A stretch of DNA of 64,000 bases from NCBI RefSeq assembly GCF_041435355.1, contig NZ_CP108442.1, positions 8,120,501-8,184,500 of the forward strand, read 5' to 3'. Under the pieces are notes generated by a model. It was not told the origin of the DNA. It saw only the letters and a list, made by a program, of their open reading frames with translations, and ran no database searches. Each line of letters opens with the position of its first letter. Positions within the stretch are counted from its first letter, which is position 1. The position numbers and the translations under genes were made by a program. This DNA comes from Streptomyces sp. NBC_01276. GTDB taxonomy: Bacteria > Actinomycetota > Actinomycetes > Streptomycetales > Streptomycetaceae. Shown one piece after another: positions 8,856-17,984 of this stretch.

Positions 8856-9680
8856 TCAGGTCGTCGAGGCGATTGCGCGGGTGACGGCCGTGATCGCTGG
8901 GGCGGGGCGGCCGGGGAGTCGCGCCACGAGAACCCGGCGGATCTCGGGAGGTGCGCCTTCGACGTGCAGCAGGCTCACCCCGGGCGGCAGCACCGGCGAG
9001 AGTCGCGAGGGCACGGTCGTCACCCCGAATCCACCGGCGACCAGCTGAAGCTTCGTCAGCCAGTCGCGCGCGCAATGGACGATGTGCGGCCGTCCGGGCA
9101 GGCCGGGCCAGACGCCGAGCAGCGGCTCGGCGTTTGACACCGGGGTGGTGATCCACGGGGTGTTGACCAGTTCGTCGACGTGCACCGCGGTGCGGCCGGC
9201 GAACCCTCCGGTCGAAGGCACCGCCACGACCAGTTCGGTGTCGGCGACGGTTTCGACGTGCAGGCGCGGCGACTCGCCGTCCAAGGGGCGGTGGGGAGGG
9301 CGGGACGTGAGCACGGCGAGGTCGATCGAGCCCGCGCGCAGTGCCCGGATCAGGGAGGGCGTGGTGCCCTCGGTAGTCGTGACCGTGATCTGCGGGTCGG
9401 TCGCCGCGAGGCGGGTGAGTGAGGGGGACAGGATGGCCGCGCCCGCGCTCAGGAACAGCCCGATCCGCACCAGTTCGGTACGCGAGACGGTGCCGGTGAG
9501 GTCGCGCTCCTCCGCCGTCAGACAGTCCAGGATCGTGCGAGCGTGGCGCAGCAGAGTCAAACCCGCGGGGGTGAGCCGCACCCCGTCGGGGCGGCGTTCG
9601 AACAGGGCGGTGCCCGCGCTTCGTTCGAGGGAGGCGGCCTGGCGCCATACGCGGCCGAGGTCTTCAGCGGCGAGCGGCAC
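8856..9680 (-). pseudogene. LysR-family regulator lacking most of its DNA-binding N-terminus
   Basis: The reading frame gives a LysR-type protein from the end of the helix-turn-helix onward (RQAASLERSAGTALFERRPD, GVRLTPAGLTLL). The whole effector-binding domain follows (LVRIGLFLSAGAAILS, LHVETVADTELVVAVP, VAGGFGVTTVPSRLSPVLPPG). The first 30-40 residues, with most of the recognition helix, are missing. Upstream the frame runs on into sequence antisense to a dehydrogenase. The truncation point, about 9660-9690, coincides with the 5' truncation of that divergently oriented gene. Confidence 0.8.
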
Positions 9681-9684
9681 TACC

Positions 9685-10425
9685 CCCTGCCCTCCCGTCG
9701 TGCCCGGGATCGGCGGAGTGGGACGGGTCGTCCACGTGGGCCCGGACGCCACCCGGCTGCGCCCCGGCGACCTGGTGTGGTGCGACTCGACCGTGCGCTC
9801 GCGGGACGACGCCCTGACGCCCGACATCACCCTCCAGGGCTGGAGCTCCCGCGGCGAGGGCGGCGCGCGCCTCGCCCGGTCCCTGCACGACGGATCGTTC
9901 GCCGAGCTCATGCGGATCCCGACGAAGAACGTTTTCCCGCTCCCCGCAGCGGCGGGGGACGACCCGGCCCGCTGGGCCGCGCGCGGCGTGCACGTCATCC
10001 CTTACGGCGGGCTGCCGGCCGGCGGACTTGCAGCCGGTGAGACGCTGCTCGTCAACGGGGCCACCGGCAACCTCGGCAGCAGTGCGGTCGCGGTCGCGCT
10101 CGCCATGGGGGCGGGCCGCGTGATCGCCCCAGGCCGCAACCAGGCCGCGCTCGACCTGCTCGCCGAGAGGTTCGGTGCACGCGTGCGCCCGGTCCCGCTC
10201 ACCGGGGACGAGGCCGGCGACCGCGCCGCGATGTCCGCGGCGGCCGACGGCCCGATCGACATGGTGATCGACCTGCTACCGCCGAGCGCCCCCAGCTCGG
10301 CAGCGCGCACGGCAGCCATGACCGTGCGCGAATACGGCGTGAACAACCATGAGCCTCAAGCTCACCAACTGCTGCCCTGGCGGACGAACAATCGCTGCCA
10401 TGTGAAGGTTCTGGTCCAGGCTTGA
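9685..10425 (+). pseudogene. Medium-chain (zinc-type) dehydrogenase, truncated at both ends
   Basis: The frame opens at VVPGIGGVGRVVHVGPDAT, a mid-GroES-fold motif of alcohol dehydrogenase-like proteins. It continues through RLRPGDLVW and the Rossmann segment ETLLVNGATGNLGSSAVAVA and AMGAGRVIAPGRNQAAL. It loses homology after AAMTVREYG near 10340, where a normal protein would have about 80 more residues. The first 60-70 residues are missing too. It was probably controlled by the adjacent divergent LysR regulator, and one deletion removed both facing 5' ends. Confidence 0.75.
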
Positions 10426-10502
10426 CGTAGACAAGCTCTGTCGCGGTCTCGTGAACTTTCACCTCGTCGTGAAGATCTGATCTTGACAGCCGCCTCGCCA
10501 AG

Positions 10503-11612
10503 TCAGTGAGCGGAGAGAGCGACCACGAGAACCGCTATGACGGTGACGAGCGTGAGCAGGCCTGCCGCCCCGAGGACGATCAGCACGGTGAGGTTGGTGA
10601 TCAAGCTGCCTGCGGCTCGCCAGCCAAGTGGCGTCAGGCCTGCGATGCGCTGTGTTTGCTTGGTGCCGGGAGCAGGCCGACCGGCGGCGTACTCGTCCCT
10701 GAGGTCCAGTCCGTCGTCCTGGTAGTCGGCTATCAGCGCGGCCCAACTGTCGGGCGGCGCTGCTGCAGCCGAATGGAGCCACCGGCGCGGGGTTTCATAC
10801 CGCTCGGCCAGCGCGCGCAATGCTGCCGCGGTGGGCCGGTCGGCCGGGTTTGCGGCCAGGCACGCTTCTGCAAGGTGACGTACGGGGGCGGGGACGTGGG
10901 TGAGATCGACTGATGCCCGGGACACGAGTGCCAGAAGGCGCACCGGGTCACCGGTATCGGGGTACGGGGGTTTGCCGGAGGCCAGGGTGCAGAGCGTGGC
11001 GCCCAGTGCCCAGATGTCGCACGCGGCTGTGGCCGGTTCACCGCGTGCCTGTTCGGGAGCGATGTAGGCGGTGGTGCCGAGCGTGACATGGGTGCGGGTC
11101 ACGTCGGTGGCATGGGAGATGCCGAAGTCGATGAGCCGTATCCCCTGGGAGGTCAGCAGGATGTTGTGCGGCTTCAGGTCGCGGTGGACCACGCCGGCGG
11201 AATGCAGCGATTCCAAAGCGGTGGCGCAGTCGGCGACGATGTCGGCGACGGCGGCGGGATGAGCGATGCCGCAGCGTGTCACGAGCTCGCCCAGGGAAGG
11301 CGCTGCGACGTACTCCGTCGCGAGCCAAGGCAGAGGGGCGTCCGGATCGGCGTCGAACACCCGGGCCGTTCGGAGTCCGGCCGCCCGTCTCGCGATCTTG
11401 ACTTCGCGGGCGAACCGGGCCCGGTCCACGTCGGTCGTCAGGCCTTCGACCAGAAGGGTCTTGACGGCGTACAGCCCCTCGCTCCCGCTGCGGGTCGCGA
11501 GGTAGACGCGCCCCATGCCGCCCGCGCCGATGCGTCCGAGAAGCCGGTACGGGCCCAGTGAGGCGGGGTCTGCCCGGTGGAGCGGCCGCAGGATCACACC
11601 GTCGTCAGGCAC
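10503..11612 (-). CDS. Hanks-type serine/threonine protein kinase, membrane anchored
   Basis: A 369-residue kinase. The glycine loop GRIGAGGMGRVY lies near residues 26-37, the ATP-binding Lys in YAVKTLL near 49, the catalytic loop HRDLKPHN near 145 and DFG in LIDFGIS near 160, with an APE-like IAPEQARGE further on. A single hydrophobic segment near 337-367 (VLIVLGAAGLLTLVTVIAVL) anchors it, leaving almost no extracellular domain. Its ATG overlaps the last 19 bases of the upstream kinase gene, so the two form an operon with coupled translation. Substrates are unknown. Confidence 0.92.
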   Translation of the reverse strand: MPDDGVILRPLHRADPASLGPYRLLGRIGAGGMGRVYLATRSGSEGLYAVKTLLVEGLTTDVDRARFAREVKIARRAAGLRTARVFDADPDAPLPWLATEYVAAPSLGELVTRCGIAHPAAVADIVADCATALESLHSAGVVHRDLKPHNILLTSQGIRLIDFGISHATDVTRTHVTLGTTAYIAPEQARGEPATAACDIWALGATLCTLASGKPPYPDTGDPVRLLALVSRASVDLTHVPAPVRHLAEACLAANPADRPTAAALRALAERYETPRRWLHSAAAAPPDSWAALIADYQDDGLDLRDEYAAGRPAPGTKQTQRIAGLTPLGWRAAGSLITNLTVLIVLGAAGLLTLVTVIAVLVVALSAH

Positions 11613-13342
11613 AGCATCCTCCCCCGGTCAGGAAACCTGTAGCGGACCCGTGTTTGCGGGGGGCAGGCCGCATCGGACAGCCCGTACTTCAGCACGCGCA
11701 GAATGGCGAGGCCGGCCGGGGCGGTATCCGAACACGTGACGGTCGTGGCGAAGACGGGCGCGTTCGTCAGCGGCGTGACCTCGGTGAGGACTGCGGAGTC
11801 GGGCTGAGGACCGATCACGCACTCGTCCGAATAAAACATGCGTTCGAGACAAAGGCTGACGGTGCCTGCCCGACTGGACCGGTTCCAGGACACCGCGGCG
11901 TAGGGAGCCCCGCAGCGATCCGCTGTTCCCTTGTCGCTGGAGGAGATGACGCGCCAGCGCGCACCGGGAGCGCCGCAATCCGTAATCTCGGGTGAGGGGG
12001 CGAGCCACCGGCCCGCAGGATCGAGGCCGGTCAGGGTGCAGTCGCCGGCCTTGATCCCGGCGAACGCCCGGTCGATCGGCCCGGGCTGTTCGGCCTGCCG
12101 GTTCTGGTAATAGCCGTAGGCCAATACGCCGCCGAGCAACAACAGCGCGGTAGCCATCAGCCCTTGTACGGACCGCACGAAGACACTCTCACCCCGGCTC
12201 CGCGCCCCTGCGAGGCGCTTGTCGGGTTGCGGCCTCTCATCCTCGGGGGCGGTGGTCAGGTGTGCCGTCGGGACCGGGGCGGCCTCCGCGGCAGGCGCTG
12301 CCGCGCCGGGCGGGGGTGGCAGGTTTCCTCCCGACCTCGCGAGCCGCTCGGGCGAGGCGTCGGCTGCACGGAGGGCCGCCCGGGGATCGACTGCGAGCTC
12401 GCGGCCCTGGCGCGCGTACGCTTCGATGATCACGTTCCACGAACTGGGCAGCCAGCCTTCACCACTTGCCAGGGTGGGCATTTCGGCCAGCTCGGCCGTG
12501 AGGGTGTTCACCAGCTCCTCGGCCGCCGGCCGGTCGCCGGGTCGCAACGCGAGGCAGTCCCTTACCAGCGGTGCGAGTTCACCGGGCAGCCCCGTCAGGT
12601 CGACATCCGCCTCCGCCACATACCTCAGCAGTGCCGGCATCTCCATACCGGCCGGGTAAGGGGGGCGGCCGACGAGAAGGTGGAAGAGCGTCGCACCCAG
12701 TGAGTAGATGTCCGACGCTGCTGTCGAAGGTTCACCACGTGCCTGCTCCGGAGAGGTGAAGGCCACCGTGCCCAACGTCAGTTGCGTACGTGTCAGATCG
12801 GCTGCGTGGGAGATGCCGAAGTCGATCAGCCGCGGACCGCTCAGGGGCAGCAGCAGATTCTGGGGCTTCACGTCCCGATGCACAATGCCGTGCCGATGGA
12901 GCTCACAGACCGCTTCCACAGCGCCACGCGTCACCCACCGGGCCGCAGGGCCGGCCAGGATCCCGGCCTTCATGACGAGCTCCGCCAACGAGGGCGCCGG
13001 AATGTATTCGAAGGCGAGCCACGGCCACTCGGCTTCGGCATCCGCTCCCAGTACCCGCGCGGTACGCGAGCCTTCCGCCCGCCGGGCCACCTTCACCTCA
13101 CGCGCGAAGCGTCTGCGGTCCACGGTGCTGATTCCGGCCTCCGCCAGCGGAGACTTGATGGCCACCAGCACGCCGTCAGTAAGTGATCTGCCCAGGTAGA
13201 CCCGACCCATGCCCCCGGCTGCGAGCCGACCGATCAACGGGAAGCGGCCGAGCCTGACCGGATCACCCTCTTCCAGGGGCTGAACGTCCGCTGCGCTCGA
13301 TAAGTCCCCCACCCCGGGTTCCCTTCGATAGTCGCGTGTCAT
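11594..13342 (-). CDS. Transmembrane serine/threonine protein kinase with Cys-rich extracellular domain
   Basis: About 582 residues: GRLAAGGMGRVYLG near 40, VAIKSPL near 63, HRDVKPQN near 155, LIDFGISHA near 170, a Pro/Ala linker (about 310-390), a transmembrane helix (LMATALLLLGGVLAYGYY, about 395-415) and a C-terminal domain of about 160 residues with eight cysteines. That domain faces outside and could sense a ligand. The activation segment closely resembles that of the downstream kinase (LTLGT..F/YI.PEQARGEP), so the pair probably arose by duplication. ATG 13342 is chosen over the in-frame 13348; neither has a strong ribosome site. A transposase remnant lies immediately upstream. Confidence 0.9.
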   Translation of the reverse strand: MTRDYRREPGVGDLSSAADVQPLEEGDPVRLGRFPLIGRLAAGGMGRVYLGRSLTDGVLVAIKSPLAEAGISTVDRRRFAREVKVARRAEGSRTARVLGADAEAEWPWLAFEYIPAPSLAELVMKAGILAGPAARWVTRGAVEAVCELHRHGIVHRDVKPQNLLLPLSGPRLIDFGISHAADLTRTQLTLGTVAFTSPEQARGEPSTAASDIYSLGATLFHLLVGRPPYPAGMEMPALLRYVAEADVDLTGLPGELAPLVRDCLALRPGDRPAAEELVNTLTAELAEMPTLASGEGWLPSSWNVIIEAYARQGRELAVDPRAALRAADASPERLARSGGNLPPPPGAAAPAAEAAPVPTAHLTTAPEDERPQPDKRLAGARSRGESVFVRSVQGLMATALLLLGGVLAYGYYQNRQAEQPGPIDRAFAGIKAGDCTLTGLDPAGRWLAPSPEITDCGAPGARWRVISSSDKGTADRCGAPYAAVSWNRSSRAGTVSLCLERMFYSDECVIGPQPDSAVLTEVTPLTNAPVFATTVTCSDTAPAGLAILRVLKYGLSDAACPPQTRVRYRFPDRGRMLCLTTV

Positions 13343-13436
13343 GAGCACGGAGGTGAAATCCTATGCCCTGACAGGCTGGGAGCGCTTGCGTTCAGCGTAC
13401 GAATGGGAATCGCCGCACCAACGCCGAGAAGGACGA

Positions 13437-13775
13437 AGGGGCTCGGGCATGACCTGCTGGCGCCGCCTGGCCGAGTGGACCGAGGCCGGAGTCTGGCCCC
13501 GGCTGCACGAGGTCCTTCTGGCCAAGCTTCGCAGCGTGAACGCCCTGGACTGTCGCCTCGTCCGGGATCTCGGCGTGAAGCCGCTGATCGCCCGCCGGGG
13601 CACCGAGCACGGCTCGGGCCTGGGCACGCAACGCTGGGTCGTGGAGCGAGCACTCGCCCACCCGCACTGGTCCCGCCGCCTGCGGATCCGCTGGGAGATC
13701 CGCGACGACATCCACGAAGCCTTCCTCGCCCTCGGATGCGCACTGATCTGCTGGGGCCGCCTGAACTCCCGGTAG
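13437..13775 (+). pseudogene. IS5-family transposase with internal deletion
   Basis: The frame joins an N-terminal IS5 segment (GMTCWRRLAEWTEAGVWPRL, HEVLLAKLRSVNALD) directly to a C-terminal one (DLGVKPLIARRGTEHGSGLG, TQRWVVERALAH, RIRWEIRDDIHEAFL). Roughly 90 residues carrying the first two catalytic acids are missing, and the N-terminus before GMTCW is also absent. The fusion stays in frame, so it may be an internally deleted derivative. It abuts the kinase gene start and occupies what should be that operon's promoter region. Confidence 0.8.
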
Positions 13776-13824
13776 AAGTTCAAGACAGGCACGGCCGCCG
13801 ACGTCTATGGCCCGGTGGCCGACC

Positions 13825-14565
13825 TCAGGCCGGCTTGCGCCACACGGAGACGTGCTTCGCGGAGTCCTGGGTGAATGGGGACCCGTCCCAGTCCGCAACG
13901 CGACGCTCCAGTTCGAGCCCAGCGATCCGCGCCATCAGGTCGAGCTCGGCCGGCCAGGCGTACCGGTGCCGGGAGTTCTCGCGGCGGTAGTGGCCGTCGT
14001 CGCCGTCGCGGGTGAAGTGGTGCGAGACGAGCATCTGCTCGACCAGGTCGAAGGTGTCGAAGCCGAGATGCTGCTGAGAGACGTCGAACGGCACCGCGAC
14101 CTGGCCGGGCGGCAGGAGCCGCAGCGGCGGCACACCCAGCTCGATGACGAAGCGGCCGCCGGGCTCCAGATGCCGTGCGGCGTTGTGGAAGCACTCGACC
14201 TGCTCGTCCTGCGTGAGCAGGTTCGTGATGGTGTTGTAGACGAGATAGACCAGGGTGAACCCACCGGGAACGACGGTGGTGGCCATATCCCCGATGACTA
14301 CCGGGAGGGTGCCCTCGTCGACCTTGCGCCGCAGCACCGCTGCCATGTGCTCGGACAGTTCGACGCCCACCACCGGCACGCCGCGTTCCCGGAGCGGGAC
14401 TCCCACCCGTCCGGTTCCGATGGCGAACTCCAGCGCCCGGCCGTCTCCGGCGAGCTCGGCCAGGAAGGCGAGGGTCGGTCCGAGAACGGCGGCCGAGGAC
14501 GCTTCGGCCTCCTCGGCGTCGTAGCGGCCGGCGGTCGCACGGGTCCACAGTTCACTGCTCGTCAC
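13825..14565 (-). CDS. Class I SAM-dependent methyltransferase
   Basis: A 246-residue cytoplasmic methyltransferase with the SAM-binding motif ALEFAIGTGRVGVPL (about 45-58), the acidic ribose contact VVGVELS, motif II around VIGDMATTVVPGGFTLVYLV and LEPGGRFVIELG as motif III. The substrate is not evident. GTG 14565 is the likely start because family similarity begins there (SSELWTRATAGRYDAEEAEA); the long open frame upstream runs antisense to a monooxygenase remnant. No operon partner is seen. Confidence 0.82.
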   Translation of the reverse strand: MTSSELWTRATAGRYDAEEAEASSAAVLGPTLAFLAELAGDGRALEFAIGTGRVGVPLRERGVPVVGVELSEHMAAVLRRKVDEGTLPVVIGDMATTVVPGGFTLVYLVYNTITNLLTQDEQVECFHNAARHLEPGGRFVIELGVPPLRLLPPGQVAVPFDVSQQHLGFDTFDLVEQMLVSHHFTRDGDDGHYRRENSRHRYAWPAELDLMARIAGLELERRVADWDGSPFTQDSAKHVSVWRKPA

Positions 14566-14659
14566 GGGTGGCCACTGTGCCGGGTGCCGAGGGGTGCTGT
14601 CGACGCATTTAGGTTCTCCGCGGCCTCGCGGAGTCTTAGCGCCCATTCCACCCCGAGCC

Positions 14660-15212
14660 CGGCGAGCGCTTCGAGCGGAGACCTGCGTCGGATACTGCTC
14701 AACCCGCTGCCCGACGAGATGATCCAGTGGGGGCACAAGGTCACCAGTGTCCGCCCCCGCGGAGACGTAAGGCATGAGGTGACCTTCGCCGACAGGCCAA
14801 CCGTGAGGACCGGCCTCCTCGTCGGCGCGGACGGCGCCTGGTCGAGGATCCGGCCGCTGCTCTCCGACGCGAAGCCCGAATACGTCGGCACGTCGTCCAT
14901 CGAGACCTACCTGTACGACGCCGACCAACGCCACCCCGCAACGGCCGAGGCCGCCGGCGACGGTTCCCTGTTTGCCGTCGCAGTCGGCAAGAGGACTTGG
15001 CCATCGAGAGGCCGACGCCGTTCTCCACACCTACGTCGCGCTCAACGAACCGCAGGAATCGAGCGCCGCCATCCTCGCCAGTCCCGAGACGGCGGCGGCC
15101 CAGGTCGCGGCAGAATTCTCGGACGGGCGTCTGAACTCGCCGCACGCGTCTTCGGCGACAACGCCCCGCCGGCCTGCTCGACCTGCTCATCGGCCAGGAG
15201 TCGACCGAGTGA
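14660..15212 (+). pseudogene. FAD-dependent monooxygenase fragment with frameshifts
   Basis: Three frames in succession give pieces of a TetX/PHBH-type flavin monooxygenase. The first is LRRILLNPLPDEMIQWGHKV, with LLVGADGAWSRIRPLLSDA (the second FAD motif). A second frame from about 14995 gives HREADAVLHTYVALNEPQE. A third, near 15165-15212, gives LLDLLIGQESTE and a stop. The N-terminal GxGxxG region is absent. It is clearly non-functional and probably the product of small indels after a 5' deletion. Confidence 0.75.
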
Positions 15213-15222
15213 GCGAGATCGA

Positions 15223-16128
15223 CTATGACGCTCCGCATGCGGTCAGTGCGGTTCGCGCCAGTGCGCGCAGCCAGGTGTGGGCGTGGTCGGTGTCGTAGCG
15301 CTGGTGCCAGGACAGGTACACCGGTGCCGAGGGGAGTTCGAGCGGCAGGGGGAGTACGGCCAGGCCGAGGTCGGCGGCCGCGGTGCGTGTGGTGATTTCG
15401 GGGACGCTGATCAGGAGGTCGGTGCCGCGCGCGAACTCCAGCGCGGCTGCTTCCGTGGGGGCGGCCGCCACCACGCGGCGGGTGAGGCCGAGCGGCACGA
15501 GGGCCTCGTCCAGGGCGTTGCTGAGGTTTCCGCGCCGCGAGACGGTGACGTGCTCAGCGGCGGCGTACTGCTGTGCGGTGACGGTTTTGACGCGGGTAAG
15601 GGGGTGTCCTTGCCGCACGACGATGACGAGGCGGGTTTCGCCCACGTGCTCGGCGCGGATGTCTGGCGCGCTCGGGCGGTTGGCGTTCGCCTCCAGGTCG
15701 ACCTCCCCGCGCCGCAACTCTGGGGTGTCGGTGCTCGATTCCGCGACGAAGCGCAGTCGCACGCCCGGCGCCTGTCCGCGTACGGCCGCGAGCAGTGCGG
15801 GACCGCTCAGGGCGACCAGGGAATCGTGCCAGCGGAGTGTGAAGGTGCGTTCCAGCGTTGCCGGATCGAGTTCACGGCTCGGTGCCAGCACACCCCGGAC
15901 CTGGTGCAGCAGCTCGTGCACCTGTTCCCGGACCGCGATCGCATAGGGCGTCGGGGTCATGGTGCGGCCGGTGCGCACCAGGATCTGGTCCCCGGTCGTG
16001 CGCCGGATCCGGCCCAGACTCCGGCTCATCGCGGGGGCGGTGACGTGCAGGCGTGCGGCCGCCCCGGCCACGCTGCCCTCCTCCAGCAGCGCGTCGAGCG
16101 CGGTGAGCAGGTTCAAATCCAGTTGCAT
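15223..16128 (-). CDS. LysR-family transcriptional regulator
   Basis: A 301-residue regulator from ATG 16128 (MQLDLNLLTALDALLEEGS). The winged HTH is at about 1-60 (AGAAARLHVTAPAMSRSLGR) and the effector domain follows, with LRRGEVDLEA, RLVIVVRQGHPL and TDLLISVPE. An in-frame ATG at 16155 would add nine residues. It is transcribed away from the inositol-phosphatase-like gene across about 140 bases, the usual layout for a LysR activator and its target, so it probably controls that gene and the reductase after it. Confidence 0.88.
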   Translation of the reverse strand: MQLDLNLLTALDALLEEGSVAGAAARLHVTAPAMSRSLGRIRRTTGDQILVRTGRTMTPTPYAIAVREQVHELLHQVRGVLAPSRELDPATLERTFTLRWHDSLVALSGPALLAAVRGQAPGVRLRFVAESSTDTPELRRGEVDLEANANRPSAPDIRAEHVGETRLVIVVRQGHPLTRVKTVTAQQYAAAEHVTVSRRGNLSNALDEALVPLGLTRRVVAAAPTEAAALEFARGTDLLISVPEITTRTAAADLGLAVLPLPLELPSAPVYLSWHQRYDTDHAHTWLRALARTALTACGAS

Positions 16129-16148
16129 GGGAGTAATCCCAGACGTGC

Positions 16149-16186
16149 TTGACATGCATTTGATGTTAAGGCAGGGGGTGTATAGC
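16149..16186 (+). promoter_or_regulatory. Candidate promoter between divergent LysR and phosphatase-like genes
   Basis: An AT-rich patch in the LysR/target intergenic region contains TTGACA (16149-16154), TTGATG (16160-16165) and TATAGC (16181-16186). TTGATG to TATAGC is spaced 15 bases, shorter than ideal. TTGACA lacks a correctly spaced -10 box on the plus strand, so assignment is tentative. Confidence 0.35.
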
Positions 16187-16268
16187 GTCGTCACCACGGC
16201 GCAGGACGGAACGCACGGCCTGGCCCGGAATCCCCTTCATCACCCCTTGCTCAGACGGGAGTACCACC

Positions 16269-17087
16269 ATGTCCGGAACGCTTCAGACCACTGACCTCAC
16301 CATCTCCGACGCCGACCTGCTCGACCAGACCTCGGTCGCGGTGCAGGCGGCCGGTTCGGCGCTCCGCGAGCGGTTCGGCGAGGTGGTCCGCTACCAGAAC
16401 CGCGAAGAGCTGATGCGCGCGCTCGCCGCCAACGACGACACGGCCCTCGGCATACTGCGCCCCCGCCTCACGCGCCTTCGCCCCGACGCCGGCTGGGTGG
16501 AGGACGAGCTGGACGGAGGGGCGCTGCCGCCCGGCGAGTGGTGGGTCGTGGATCCGGCCGAGGGCAACGTCAACCACCTGCACGCCCTGCCGGAGTGGGC
16601 GGTCACCGCCACCCTCGTGCGCGAGAACCAGCCGGTGCTCACCGTGGTCCACCTGCCGTTGACCGGCGAGACCTACACCGCGCTCACCGGCGCGGGCGCC
16701 CACCTCGACGGTCGGCCGCTGCGCGTCTCCGAGACCGCGGACCTCGGCCTGAGCATCGTGGCCACCAGCCAGGCCCGGCCGGACGAGGACGAGAAGGTCG
16801 TGCGGCGCGTCGGCTCCTCGATCACCGCGATGCTCTTCGACGCGCTCGTCGTCCGCACGTCCGTGCCCGCGACCCTGCACCTGACGAACGTGGCCGCCGG
16901 CCGGATCGACGCCTTCTGGCAGTTCGCCGGTGCCCGCGCGGACCTGCTGCCCGGGGCGCTCCTGGTCACCGAGGCCGGCGGACGGATCTCCGACGCCGAG
17001 GGCCGTCCCTGGACCCCGCAGAGCGAGAGCTTCCTGGCCGCCGCGCCCGGTATCCATGCCGAAGCCGTCACCACGCTCTCCCGTTGA
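16269..17087 (+). CDS. Inositol monophosphatase-family protein with altered metal site
   Basis: A 272-residue protein with the overall IMPase fold order: an acidic WVEDELDG segment (about 77-84), WWVVDPAEGNVNHLHALPEW (about 91-110), and a C-terminal ARADLLPGALLVTEAGG. In classical family members the second motif is DP(I/L)DGT and the third has W-D-x-A-A/P-G. Here the second Asp is Glu and the Thr is Asn (DPAEGN), and the Trp before the third Asp is Ala. Metal-dependent phosphatase activity is therefore uncertain. A GGAG ribosome site precedes ATG 16269. It is followed 48 bases later by a dinucleotide-binding reductase gene. Confidence 0.8.
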   Translation: MSGTLQTTDLTISDADLLDQTSVAVQAAGSALRERFGEVVRYQNREELMRALAANDDTALGILRPRLTRLRPDAGWVEDELDGGALPPGEWWVVDPAEGNVNHLHALPEWAVTATLVRENQPVLTVVHLPLTGETYTALTGAGAHLDGRPLRVSETADLGLSIVATSQARPDEDEKVVRRVGSSITAMLFDALVVRTSVPATLHLTNVAAGRIDAFWQFAGARADLLPGALLVTEAGGRISDAEGRPWTPQSESFLAAAPGIHAEAVTTLSR

Positions 17088-17135
17088 CCATCTGCAAGAA
17101 CCGGAAAAAAGAAAACAGACGAGGACCACATCAGC

Positions 17136-17732
17136 ATGAACAAGATCGCAGTACTCGGAAACGGCCGCGTCGGCGGCAACCTGGCCGCAGCCCTCACCCG
17201 GGCCGGGCACGAGGTGACCGTGGCAGATCGCACGCCGGGCGCCGCCGCCAACGCCGCCCGGACAGCCCGGATCGTCATCAACGCCACCCCGGGCGCCGGC
17301 TCCCTGGACCGGCTCACCGCCCTGCGCGAAGAACTGCGGGACAAGATCCTCGTCGACGTCTCCAACGCCACCACCGACGGACCGGACGGCCTGCCCGCCG
17401 ACCTGCTCTACCCCGGCTCGAGCCTCGCCGAACAACTCCAGGAAGCGCTCCCCGAGACGCACGTCGTCAAGACACTCAACACCATGCTCTTCCCGGTGAT
17501 GACCGCGCCGGCCACGCTCACCCAGCCTCCCACCGTGTTCCTCTCCGGCGAGGACCCGCAGGCCAAGCAGACCGTCCGCGAACTGCTCACCGACCTCGGC
17601 TGGCGCAAGGAGTGGATCAACGATCTCGGCGGGATCCAGACCGCCCGCGCCACGGAGGCCGCGATCCTCTTCGTACCGCACGTCATCCGCTCCAGCGGAT
17701 TCACGCCCTTCGCGATCTCGATCGCCCGCTGA
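17136..17732 (+). CDS. NADPH-dependent F420 reductase-like dinucleotide-binding protein
   Basis: A 198-residue protein with an N-terminal Rossmann motif (IAVLGNGRVGGNLAAALTRA), then GHEVTVADRTPG, IVINATPGA, LVDVSN and VVKTLNTM. This is the F420-dependent NADP reductase/YwnB-like group. It would transfer hydride between NADP(H) and a cofactor or small substrate in the cytosol. It follows the phosphatase-like gene and is probably cotranscribed with it under the divergent LysR regulator. Specificity is not deducible. Confidence 0.85.
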   Translation: MNKIAVLGNGRVGGNLAAALTRAGHEVTVADRTPGAAANAARTARIVINATPGAGSLDRLTALREELRDKILVDVSNATTDGPDGLPADLLYPGSSLAEQLQEALPETHVVKTLNTMLFPVMTAPATLTQPPTVFLSGEDPQAKQTVRELLTDLGWRKEWINDLGGIQTARATEAAILFVPHVIRSSGFTPFAISIAR

Positions 17733-17984
17733 CTGTCGATCCCCGGGTTTCGTAGAGGCCCTCCTGATGCGGCCCGAGCCTCGTGACGGCTCTTGACGCG
17801 CGGTTCGCTGATGGTTCGTTCGAACTCGATGGCTACCAGGCCGGCGGCGGCGCGGGTTGCAGAAGCCGGTGGTCCAGGTAGCGATCTTCAGCCGGGCCTC
17901 GGTTCGGGCGGCCCTCCACCCTCAAGTCGGTCCGCATCACCCAACGCATCCTCAGGCCGTTTCGAAGTACCAGCCTGGCGGAAC

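Noticed and set aside
13807..15228. 473-codon plus-strand frame as one protein
   Set aside because: Its first half is antisense to the methyltransferase; only the part from about 14660 matches a monooxygenase, so it is an accidental read-through of a fragment.
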